Below, in pieces: positions 1 to 6,683 of a stretch of 14,171 nucleotides of DNA. A program made the translations under genes and the position numbers. The first letter of the stretch is position 1. Each line of letters starts with the position of its first letter. The notes beneath the pieces are model-generated. The model worked only from the letters and a program-made list of their open reading frames with translations, was not told the DNA's origin and ran no database searches. This DNA is from JAMXLO01 sp041487355 (lineage in GTDB: Bacteria; Pseudomonadota; Alphaproteobacteria; Acetobacterales; Acetobacteraceae), in NCBI GenBank assembly GCA_041487355.1, contig JBGPND010000134.1, positions 1-14,171 of the forward strand, read 5' to 3'.

Positions 1-105
1 CTGGGCGCAAGAATGGCGCCGGCCAGCACCGGGAGCCAATGAACGCCAGTTTTAGCGGTGGGGGTTTTGGTGTTTTTTTCGTGTGGGCGGGGTTATTTTC
101 AAACA

Positions 106-144
106 CCCCCCCCCCGGTGGGGGGTGGGGGGTGGGGGGGGGGGG
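106..144 (+). repeat. C10 tract followed by long G runs (G-quadruplex-prone)
   Basis: A run of 10 C (106-115) is followed by G runs of 6 (119-124), 6 (126-131) and 12 (133-144), separated by single T bases. This fits an intramolecular G-quadruplex, and the C and G runs could also pair with each other. It lies just downstream of the permease stop codon, so it could affect transcript ends. Homopolymers this long are also a common place for assembly or base-calling errors. Confidence 0.7.
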
Positions 145-171
145 CCGTTGGGCTGGGCCCCGTCCCCCCGG

Positions 172-194
172 CCCCCTCCCGCAAGGGGAGGGGG
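172..194. repeat. CCCCCTCCC-gcaag-GGGAGGGGG hairpin
   Basis: Perfect 9-bp arms (172-180 and 186-194) flank a 5-nt loop. This GC-only palindrome resembles short intergenic palindromes common in high-GC Proteobacteria. It lies 33 bp past the permease stop codon (227-229), read on the reverse strand, so it could work as a weak transcript-end or stabilising hairpin. No T tract follows on that strand. Confidence 0.6.
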
Positions 195-226
195 AGTCTG
201 TTTCTGATTCTGGTTCAGCGCCCCGC

Positions 227-1165
227 TCACTGCTTCACTCGCGGATCGATGATGCCGTAGGTGAGATCGGTGATCAGGTTCACCACCACGATCAGGAAGC
301 AGTAGATCACCATCAGCCCCTGCAACATCGTATAGTCGCGCTGGTTCAGCGCGCCGACGATGATCTTGCCCAGGCCCGGCCGGTTGAACACGATCTCGGT
401 GAGAACGGAGTTGCCGATCAGGATGCCGATATAAAGGCCGACCACGGTCACCACCGGCATCGCCGCGTTGCGCAAGCCATGACGCCACACCACGCGGCGC
501 CACGGGACGCCCTTGGCGCGCGCGGTGCGGATGTAGTCTTCGCCCATCACGGACAACATTGCGCTGCGCGTCACACGGGTGATGTAGGCGGCCATGACCA
601 GCCCGAGCGTCGACGCCGGCAGCACCAGCTTGTCGAGCCGATCGATCGGATCATCCAGGCGCGCGTTGCCGATCACCGGAAACAGCCGCCAGTGCAGCGC
701 GAAGACCATCAGGATGAAGATGCCGGAAACGAACACCGGGAATGACAGGCCGATCAGTGACAGCAGCCGCGCGGCATAGTCGATGAAGCGGTTGCGGTGC
801 AGCGCCGCCCAGATGCCGACCGGCACTCCGATGATGCTGCCCACGAGCAGCGAGGCGAGCGTCAGATCGATGGTGTGCGGCAGCACGGCGCCGACGTCGG
901 TGAGGATCGGTCGTCCGGTCACCATCGAGCGACCAAAATCGCCGGACAGCGACTGCGCCAGGAAGTCGACGTATTGCTGCCAGATCGGCTTGTCGAGCCC
1001 AAGCTTCGCGTGCAGGGCGGTGATACCTTCCGGCGTCGCCCGGTCGCCGAGTATGACGATCGCGGGATCGCCCGGCACGACGCGGACGATCAGGAACACC
1101 AGGGTCAGCACCGCCAGCAGCGTCGGTATCGCCGCGAGCAGCCGGCGGATGATGTACACCGTCAT
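227..1165 (-). CDS. Peptide/nickel-class ABC transporter permease (DppB-like)
   Basis: Inner-membrane permease of 312 residues, the usual length for the DppB/OppB family. An N-terminal membrane span carries the family signature RRLLAAIPTLL (7-17). The periplasmic PGDPA motif (31-35) follows, then several more hydrophobic spans. The cytoplasmic EAA loop, which docks the ATPase, is at about 209-239 (EDYIRTARAKGVPWRRV and onward), and the C-terminus is the typical YGIIDPRVKQ. I chose the ATG at 1165 (MTVYII), a classical DppB start. The frame stays open to 1210, but those 15 residues (MAGTRPA-type) are read from a palindromic repeat. The permease follows two solute-binding genes on the same strand. 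No DppC, DppD or DppF partner is in the window. The substrate cannot be told from the sequence. Confidence 0.93.
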   Translation of the reverse strand: MTVYIIRRLLAAIPTLLAVLTLVFLIVRVVPGDPAIVILGDRATPEGITALHAKLGLDKPIWQQYVDFLAQSLSGDFGRSMVTGRPILTDVGAVLPHTIDLTLASLLVGSIIGVPVGIWAALHRNRFIDYAARLLSLIGLSFPVFVSGIFILMVFALHWRLFPVIGNARLDDPIDRLDKLVLPASTLGLVMAAYITRVTRSAMLSVMGEDYIRTARAKGVPWRRVVWRHGLRNAAMPVVTVVGLYIGILIGNSVLTEIVFNRPGLGKIIVGALNQRDYTMLQGLMVIYCFLIVVVNLITDLTYGIIDPRVKQ

Positions 1166-1190
1166 GGCCGGCCTTGTGCCGGCCATCCAC
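1161..1190. repeat. ATGGCCGG-type palindromic repeat at permease start
   Basis: ATGGCCGG and CCGGCCAT arms around CCTTGTG form a short REP-like palindrome of the same type as those at 7756-7823 and 9743-9787. On the reverse strand its end supplies the start codon of the permease (ATGACG), and AAGG lies 6 nt before that ATG. The gene therefore has no other visible ribosome-binding site. Confidence 0.75.
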
Positions 1191-1222
1191 GTCTTACTTT
1201 GCACCAGCATCGCAAGCCGTGG

Positions 1223-1280
1223 ATGCCGGGCCGAAGCCTGTCCTCGGGCGGGCCGTCGGCCCGACCCGTGGGCCCGGCAT
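1223..1280. repeat. Palindromic repeat, ATGCCGGGCC arms
   Basis: 10-bp inverted arms (1223-1232 and 1271-1280) enclose a GC-rich core that also contains GGGCCGTCGGCCC-like self-complementarity. It sits between the stop codon of the second binding-protein gene and the permease start, next to the 1161-1190 palindrome, so the pair forms a compound repeat that could fold in the polycistronic RNA. Confidence 0.7.
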
Positions 1281-1300
1281 GACGTTGGCGAGCCAACGTC
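1281..1300 (-). terminator. Hairpin overlapping a stop codon, possible terminator or attenuator
   Basis: 9-bp perfect arms (1281-1289 and 1292-1300) with a 2-nt loop begin inside the stop codon (1299-1301) of the binding-protein gene read on the reverse strand. There is no following U tract, so intrinsic termination is uncertain. It could instead protect the 3' end of the binding-protein mRNA, a common way of making binding protein in excess over permease. Confidence 0.45.
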
Positions 1301-2840
1301 ACTTAAAGTGCGTCGCCTCGGTGATCAGCGGGCCAAGCGACAGCGAACCCTCCAGCTTGTAACCATAGTCGAGATCGTCGTGACGCGCGAACACCAGCAG
1401 TGTCTCGAACATCGGCACCGCGCAGAGGGCGGCCACGATCTTCTTCTGCGCCTCGGCCCAGAGAGCGAGCTGCTTCGCCTTGTCCGTCTCCACCCGGGCG
1501 CCGTCGATCTCCGCATCGGCGACATTGCAGTGGCTGAAGTTGGTCACCGCGGTCGGTGTCTTCACGATGCTGCGCGAGTGGAAGAACTGCGTGAGATACA
1601 CGTCCGCCACCGGGAAACGCGCGGCCGAATAGTAGACGATGGAGCTGAGGTCCTGGCGGATCTGCTGATGGTAGGTGGCATGCTCCACCACCTGCATGTC
1701 GAGATTGATGCCCGCCCGCTTGAGCTGCGCCTGGAACACCTGCGCCGCGGTCAGCATTTCCGGAAGCTGCGACTGGATCATCTTGATCGTCACGCCGTCC
1801 GGATAGCCTGCCTCCTTCAGCAGCGCCTTGGCCTTCTCCACATTGTTCGCAACCAGGCCATTGTCGGCGGTGAAGCCGAGATAGCCGCGCGGCACCACGC
1901 CCTGTGCCTCGCGGCTCACGTCGGCGCCGCGCCAGCGCACCAGCTCCGGCCGGTTGATCGCATAGGCGATCGCCTGCCGCACGCGGATATCGTCGAGCGG
2001 CTTCACCGTCATGTTGAGATGAAGTTCGCCCTCCTCGGCCGGTTCGAACACGTCGACGATGGTGTGCGGCAACCCTTTGGTGCGGTTCACCCAGGCCTGG
2101 TCGGCGCGCCCGTAGTTGAGATCGAGTTCGCCGTTCTGGAACGCGAGGTCACGCGATGCATCGGATGGGATGAAGCGGTAGCTGATCTTCTTGATCTTCG
2201 GCGCACCGCGGAAATAGCCGTCATGCGCGACCAGCTCGAGCGACTGGTTCGGCGTGACCGAGGCGAAAGCGAAAGGCCCGGTGCCGATCGGATTGCGCTT
2301 GAAGTCGTCGCCGCGCTGCTCGACCGCCTTCTTCGAGACGATGAAGCCCTGCGCATAGCTGGTGAGGATGCCGAGCACGCTCGGGACGTTGTCCTTCAGC
2401 ACCAGGCGGACGGTGTACGGATCGACCACCTCGATCGTCTGGAACGGCCGCAGTTCCGAGGAAAATGCGGATGTCTTCGCGTCACCCGCCTTCTTCAGGC
2501 TAAACACGATATCGTCCGCGGTCAGCTCGCCGAACCCGCCATGGAACTGCACGCCGTGGCGCAGGTGGAAGGTCCAGGTGCGGCCGTCGGGAGAGCTTTC
2601 CCATTTCTCCGCGAGGTCGGGCTCCAGCCTGGCAGGGTCGATGCTGCCAGGTGGAAACCGCACCAGGCCGTTGAACATCCATGCCGCGATGACGCGGTCG
2701 ATGGTGGAGACCGCAAAGTGCGGATCAAGCTGGCCGATATCCTGCGCGGCGATGCCCACGTTCAGCGCCGTCTTCGGCTGCGCGAAGGCCGGCGCGACGA
2801 AGGCGAGAGCGGAGGCCAGAAGGGCTGCCAGAAACAGCAT
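1299..2840 (-). CDS. ABC transporter solute-binding protein, family 5 (DppA/OppA-like), Sec-exported
   Basis: Periplasmic solute-binding protein of 513 residues, normal for the peptide/nickel class (SBP_bac_5). A hydrophobic signal peptide ends in APAFA-QP (residues 16-22), although its N-region lacks Lys or Arg. The mature part has the family pattern: an LDPH segment after the first strand, WMFNGLVRF, LEPDLAEKWESSPDGRTWTF, GVQFHGG, LTADDIVFSLKKA, IGTGPF, and VRQAIAYAINRPELV in the second lobe. An AGGGAGA ribosome-binding site lies about 9 nt before the ATG, and the frame is closed upstream by a TGA, so the start is secure. It follows a second family-5 binding protein by 60 bp and precedes the permease. 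The ligand cannot be named; the family binds peptides, opines, nickel, glycosides and other small solutes. Confidence 0.93.
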   Translation of the reverse strand: MLFLAALLASALAFVAPAFAQPKTALNVGIAAQDIGQLDPHFAVSTIDRVIAAWMFNGLVRFPPGSIDPARLEPDLAEKWESSPDGRTWTFHLRHGVQFHGGFGELTADDIVFSLKKAGDAKTSAFSSELRPFQTIEVVDPYTVRLVLKDNVPSVLGILTSYAQGFIVSKKAVEQRGDDFKRNPIGTGPFAFASVTPNQSLELVAHDGYFRGAPKIKKISYRFIPSDASRDLAFQNGELDLNYGRADQAWVNRTKGLPHTIVDVFEPAEEGELHLNMTVKPLDDIRVRQAIAYAINRPELVRWRGADVSREAQGVVPRGYLGFTADNGLVANNVEKAKALLKEAGYPDGVTIKMIQSQLPEMLTAAQVFQAQLKRAGINLDMQVVEHATYHQQIRQDLSSIVYYSAARFPVADVYLTQFFHSRSIVKTPTAVTNFSHCNVADAEIDGARVETDKAKQLALWAEAQKKIVAALCAVPMFETLLVFARHDDLDYGYKLEGSLSLGPLITEATHFK

Positions 2841-2900
2841 GTTGTGAGTCTCCCTCTTGATTCAGCCGATGTGTAATCAGCCGGTGTCCCGGCAGCAAGG

Positions 2901-4496
2901 CTAGGCCGTCTTCCTCACGCCCCAGAACAGCGGGAACGGCGACTTGACGATGCCTTCGATGGTCGTGCGGTGCGCGATCGGCTGCAGCCACTGCCCGAGG
3001 GGATAGTAGGGCGCTTCCTCCCAGACATCGAGCTGGATCTGCTCCGCCACCTTCTTCTGCGTGGCGAGATCGGGCGCGTCGAACCAGGCGGTGCGCAGCT
3101 CCTCCATCTTCGGGCTGGTGAACCAGCCAAACCAGCCCTTCTCGCCTGTGCCGGCGATCGGGTAATGGGCACCGGGATCGACCAGATTGAGCCCCTCCCA
3201 GCCGGTGCAGAACGCGCTCCAGCCACCCTTGTCGATGGTGTCCTTGTTGTTGCGGCGCTGGATCATCGTGCCCCAGTCCATGCCCTGCAGATCGACGTTG
3301 ATCCCGAGCTTGCCGAGCAGGTCGGCGCCGACCAGGCATTCCGCGTTCAACACCGGATAGTCGGTCGGCGTGATGAACACGATCTTCTCGCCCTGGTAGC
3401 CGCTCTCGGCCACCAGCTTCTTCGCCAATGCAATATCGCGCGGGCCGGTCAATGTCTCCAGCCCCGCGGTGTTGGCGAGCGGCGAGCCAGGCGTGAACAC
3501 GCCAACGCCGATGCGCGTGAGTTCCGGATCGCCGCCCATCGCGGCATTCATGAAGTCGGCTTGGTTGATCGCCGGCAGCAGCGCGCGGCGCAGCTTCACG
3601 TTGTCGAACGGCGGATGCAGCATGTTGAAGCGCATCACACCGACGACGCCGAACTCGTCGAGCCGCTCGACCACCACACCGCGCGCCTTGCGCAGCAGCG
3701 GCAGCAGATCGACAGTCGGCGTCTGCCACCATTCCTCCTCGCCCGACTGGATGGCGGCGGAAGAAGTCGCGGCGTCGGTGATGATGTTCCATTCGATCCG
3801 CTCGAAATTCGCCTGCTTCCCGCCGGCGACGAAGCTCGGCGCCTCCTGCCGCGGCACGTAGCCGTCGAACCGCCTGAACGTCGCCAGCGCACCCGGCGAC
3901 CATTCGCTGCGATTGAACACGTAGGGACCGGAGCCGATGTATTCGTCGATCTGCTTGTAGGGATCGGTCTTCGCGAGCCGCTCTGGCATGATGAAGCAGA
4001 CATTTGCCGTTGGCTTGCCGAGCCCGTGGGCGAGCAACGGGAACGGCTTCTTCAACCGGAAGATGAAACTGCGATCATCGGCGGCACTCAGTTCGTTGAG
4101 CGAGGCCTCGATGCGCTGGGCAAAGCCATCGCGCTTCATCCACCGCTGGATCGAGGCGACGCAGTCGGCGGCGCGGACCGGCGCGCCGTCGTGGAATTTC
4201 AGGCCCTCGCGCAGGCGGAACCGCCAGGTCAGGCCGCCATCGGTGATCTCGTGGCCCTCGCACATCTGCGGCTTCGGAGCGAGGCTGCCGTCCCAGCCAT
4301 AGAGAGTGTCCCAGATCATGTAGCCGAAGTTGCGGGCCACCGTCGTGGTGGACCAGATCGGATCGGGGTTCTGCAGGTTGCCTTCCGGGATGAACTTCAG
4401 TGTCCTTGCCGCCGCCTGGGCGATGGAAGGGCGCGGCAGTCCAGTGGAAGCCAGCACCGCGGCACCCGCCGCAGCCAGCATTTGACGTCGTTTCAT
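2901..4496 (-). CDS. ABC transporter solute-binding protein, family 5, Tat-type signal
   Basis: Second family-5 periplasmic binding protein, 531 residues. The N-terminus MKRRQMLAAAGAAVLAS has a twin arginine at 3-4 and a hydrophobic stretch ending near SIAQA (24-28), typical of Tat export. Family features follow: NLQNPDPIW after the first strand, YGWDGSLAPKPQMCEGHEI, LTWRFRLREGLKFHDGAPV, GSGPYVF, and KLRRALLPAINQADF. I chose the ATG at 4496 because a strong GGGGAGGAAA site lies just upstream; the frame extends 19 codons further without support. It is first in the transporter operon. It differs clearly from the neighbouring binding protein in sequence and export route, so it probably has a different ligand or affinity rather than being a recent duplicate. 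Confidence 0.93.
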   Translation of the reverse strand: MKRRQMLAAAGAAVLASTGLPRPSIAQAAARTLKFIPEGNLQNPDPIWSTTTVARNFGYMIWDTLYGWDGSLAPKPQMCEGHEITDGGLTWRFRLREGLKFHDGAPVRAADCVASIQRWMKRDGFAQRIEASLNELSAADDRSFIFRLKKPFPLLAHGLGKPTANVCFIMPERLAKTDPYKQIDEYIGSGPYVFNRSEWSPGALATFRRFDGYVPRQEAPSFVAGGKQANFERIEWNIITDAATSSAAIQSGEEEWWQTPTVDLLPLLRKARGVVVERLDEFGVVGVMRFNMLHPPFDNVKLRRALLPAINQADFMNAAMGGDPELTRIGVGVFTPGSPLANTAGLETLTGPRDIALAKKLVAESGYQGEKIVFITPTDYPVLNAECLVGADLLGKLGINVDLQGMDWGTMIQRRNNKDTIDKGGWSAFCTGWEGLNLVDPGAHYPIAGTGEKGWFGWFTSPKMEELRTAWFDAPDLATQKKVAEQIQLDVWEEAPYYPLGQWLQPIAHRTTIEGIVKSPFPLFWGVRKTA

Positions 4497-4499
4497 CGG

Positions 4500-4510
4500 T
4501 TTCCTCCCCG
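4500..4510 (-). promoter_or_regulatory. Shine-Dalgarno site fixing the start of the Tat-type binding protein
   Basis: On the reverse strand the bases read CCGGGGAGGAA, then ACCG and the ATG at 4496-4494. This strong site decides between that ATG and the longer open frame reaching 4553. Confidence 0.7.
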
Positions 4511-4653
4511 GCTGAATCGACACGGATTCTGGGCTCGGCAGGCGAAAGCGCAAGATGGCTCGGCCCTCGGAAGCCTCTCCGCTGGTGACTGTTGACCGAT
4601 TCGGAGCAACAATTGCGACGCCAATGGCCCGGCATGGACCTGTCTTGAGAGTG

Positions 4654-5823
4654 ATGATGCCGACAGCGACGATTGAGAATCTGGAAGAGCTGCGTGAGAC
4701 CGTGCGCCAAGCCTATGCGCGCGGTGCGCTCGATGCATCGATCACCCTGCAGCAGGACGTGATTGCCCAGGCACGCTCCGCCGACGCGCTCATGCCAGAC
4801 GATTTCCTGTTCTTCGGCCTGATGATGTACGGCCGCAGGCGATTGATCGACGGCATCGCGGCGCTGCGCGAGGGCACGGAGCGTTTTCCCGACAATGCGC
4901 CGCTGCACGAGAATCTTGGCGTGTTCCTCCTGGGGTCCGGCGACACGGCTGGCGCGATCACCGAATGCCTCCGCGCCGTGGAGCTTGGCTCGGACAGCCC
5001 GAATGTACATGACTGCCTGTGCGACGCCTATGCGCAGATCGGCCGACCTGATCAGGCCATTGCGGAGGGCCGGGCGGCGATGGAAGCGAAAGACCGCTTC
5101 TTCGGCGCCCGCGCACCGCTGGCCGAAATCCCGCAAGGCCTGCCAGCGGCGTTCAATCCGTTGAACCCAACGGAGAACATCATCGCGTATTGCCTGTGGG
5201 GTTCGGATCACCGCTACCTCGTGCCATTGCTGGAGAACGCGCGTATCCAACCGCATATCTTTCCAGGCTGGACGCTGCGGCTTTATCACGATGCGTCAGT
5301 GCCTGATGACTATCTCAGCCAGCTTGCCGGACACGGCGTACAGTTCGTGCGCAAGACACTGCCGCCCAACGTGCCCGAACACCGCAAGCTGCTCTGGCGG
5401 TTCGACGTGATCGCCGATCCGACCGTCCGCCGGTTTCTGATTCGCGATGCGGATTCGCTCCTGTCGGTGAAGGAGCGGGTCGCGGTGGATGCCTGGCTGC
5501 AGTCCCGCTACTACTTTCACGCCATGCGCGACTGGTACAGCCACACCGACCTGCTGCTCGCCGGAATGTGGGGCGGGGTCGGCAACATCCTGCCGCCAAC
5601 CGAACAACTGTTTCAGGCCTATACCGCCTGGCGCGTGGAGAACAACCACGTCGACCAGGATGTGCTGTCGGAGACCGTGTGGCCGACGATACGGCGGAGC
5701 TGCCTGATCCACGACAGCATCTTCACCGGCTGCCTCGGCAGCGTGCCGTTTCCGCCGTTCGGCGGCCAGCCGCCCGGCTATCACATCGGCCAGAACGCCT
5801 TCCTGCACTTCAAGCGGAGCTGA
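4654..5823 (+). CDS. TPR-like protein with DxD glycosyltransferase-like domain
   Basis: Predicted 389-residue cytoplasmic protein with two parts. Residues about 50-152 form helical repeats resembling TPRs (APLHENLGVFLLGSGDTAGA, then SPNVHDCLCDAYAQIGRPDQA). Residues about 175-389 match a glycosyltransferase-like family seen in polysaccharide loci: IIAYCLWG, a FLIRDADSLLS segment with D265-A-D267 as a likely metal/nucleotide-sugar DxD motif, then ERVAVDAWL, FHAMRD (H289) and LLLAGMWGG. The start is uncertain. ATG codons lie at 4555, 4624, 4654 and 4657, none with a strong ribosome-binding site; I chose 4654 because the likely folded region begins just after it and a GAGA lies close upstream. 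It diverges from the ABC operon and converges with the acyl-CoA genes, so it is probably an independent unit. Donor and acceptor are unknown. Confidence 0.75.
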   Translation: MMPTATIENLEELRETVRQAYARGALDASITLQQDVIAQARSADALMPDDFLFFGLMMYGRRRLIDGIAALREGTERFPDNAPLHENLGVFLLGSGDTAGAITECLRAVELGSDSPNVHDCLCDAYAQIGRPDQAIAEGRAAMEAKDRFFGARAPLAEIPQGLPAAFNPLNPTENIIAYCLWGSDHRYLVPLLENARIQPHIFPGWTLRLYHDASVPDDYLSQLAGHGVQFVRKTLPPNVPEHRKLLWRFDVIADPTVRRFLIRDADSLLSVKERVAVDAWLQSRYYFHAMRDWYSHTDLLLAGMWGGVGNILPPTEQLFQAYTAWRVENNHVDQDVLSETVWPTIRRSCLIHDSIFTGCLGSVPFPPFGGQPPGYHIGQNAFLHFKRS

Positions 5824-5842
5824 GCGGCGGGTTACGGCTCCG

Positions 5843-5881
5843 GCTCACCCGCCCTACGCATCGATTGTAGGGCGGATGAGC
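5843..5881. repeat. TAGGGCGGAT-type hairpin between convergent genes
   Basis: 15-bp arms (5843-5857 and 5867-5881) with one mismatch and a 9-nt loop. The core GTAGGGCGGATGAGCGCAGC matches a REP-like intergenic sequence that I recall from many proteobacterial genomes. It fills the 77-bp gap between two converging genes and could act as a bidirectional RNA-end hairpin. Confidence 0.7.
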
Positions 5882-5900
5882 GCAGCGAAATCCGCCATTT

Positions 5901-6683
5901 TCATGCCCCCTTGAATACGGGCCGGCGCTTGGCCAGGAACGCATCGCGTCCCTCGGCATGGTCCGCTGTCAGGAACAGCATGCTTTGCAACTCGCGCTCG
6001 CGCTCAAGGGCCTGGTCAAGCCCCTCGGCGAGCAGACCCTTGGTCAGTGCGACAGGCAGCGGTGCGGCATCGGCAAAGGCGCTGGCGCGCTGCAAGGCGA
6101 AGTCCAGCGCCCCACCCTTCGGCACGACATGATCGACCAGATCGATGCGCTCGGCTGTGGCCGCATCCATCTGCTCGCCGTACAACAGCACCTGGCGGGC
6201 GCGCCCCATGCCGACGCGCGCCGGCAGCGTGTGGTTCAGCGCAAGGTCGGCGATCAGGCCGATGCGGCCGAACCCGGCGCCGAAACGCGCATCCTCCGCC
6301 GCAACGATCGTGTCGCAGCACAGCGCGAGCGACAGGCCGGCCCCGACGGCATAGCCCTCGACAGCGGCGACGATCGGCTTGCCGCAGCGGATCATCAGCC
6401 GCACCAGGCGATGCGTGATGCGGAAGCGCTCCAGCCCGTCGGCAAGAGTCTTCACGTTCATCGCGGTGATGTCGCCACCGGCGCAGAACGTGCCGCCGGC
6501 GCCGGTGAGCACGACGGCGCGGATGCCGCGATCCGCCTCGATGCGTTCGAACGCGGCGATCAGCGCCTCGCGCAGCTTCATGGCCAGCGCGTTGCGCCGC
6601 TGCGGATAGTTCAGTGTGAGGACGATGGTGGTGCCGTCACGCCCCTCCGTCAGCATCGGCGCCGTGGCGGAGCTGTCATTCAT
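5901..6683 (-). CDS. Enoyl-CoA hydratase/isomerase family protein
   Basis: Crotonase-fold acyl-CoA enzyme of 260 residues, full length for the family. Oxyanion-hole segments are present: GTFCAGGDITAM at 64-75 and GYAVGAGLSLALCCD at 110-124. The two glutamates that catalyse hydration in classical crotonases are not at their expected places: AGFGRIG stands where QPEILLG-type sequence is usual, and there is no Glu in the next helix. An Asp (D146, in IGLIADLA) aligns with the catalytic acid of PaaG-type and delta3,delta2-enoyl-CoA isomerases. An isomerase-like or other crotonase reaction is therefore more likely than plain hydration (inference). The ATG overlaps the upstream dehydrogenase by 8 nt (ATGAATGA) and has GGAG 7 nt before it, indicating translational coupling. 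It is the last gene of the unit. Confidence 0.9.
   Translation of the reverse strand: MNDSSATAPMLTEGRDGTTIVLTLNYPQRRNALAMKLREALIAAFERIEADRGIRAVVLTGAGGTFCAGGDITAMNVKTLADGLERFRITHRLVRLMIRCGKPIVAAVEGYAVGAGLSLALCCDTIVAAEDARFGAGFGRIGLIADLALNHTLPARVGMGRARQVLLYGEQMDAATAERIDLVDHVVPKGGALDFALQRASAFADAAPLPVALTKGLLAEGLDQALERERELQSMLFLTADHAEGRDAFLAKRRPVFKGA

Larger units (their letters stand above)
1..226. other. Unassigned left edge, no convincing gene
   Basis: This stretch lies beyond the permease stop codon. The first 60 bases are too short to assign. One forward frame ends at a TAG at 55-57, another at a TGA at 40-42. A reverse frame reads a hydrophobic segment (HWLPVLAGAILAP) that could be the edge of a membrane or exported protein, but it has no ATG and meets a TAA about 30 codons upstream. 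The rest is a T-rich patch followed by long C and G runs and a small hairpin. I would expect the second permease of a Dpp-type system to start within a few tens of bases of the first, and it does not. Confidence 0.4.

Noticed and set aside
83..745. 220-codon forward open frame starting in the poly-G region
   Set aside because: It begins in homopolymer sequence and then runs antisense to the permease gene.
783..2876. 697-codon forward open frame antisense to the permease and binding-protein genes
   Set aside because: Composition is Arg/His/Asp-rich without a recognisable domain, and it lies opposite two confident genes. It is a high-GC shadow frame.
2970..4595. 541-codon forward open frame antisense to the Tat-type binding protein
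   Set aside because: Shadow of a confident gene, with no domain and no ribosome-binding site.
4592..4625. Promoter for the TPR/glycosyltransferase gene (TTGACC at 4592)
   Set aside because: The -35-like hexamer has no acceptable -10 box at 16-18 bp spacing, so I did not annotate it.
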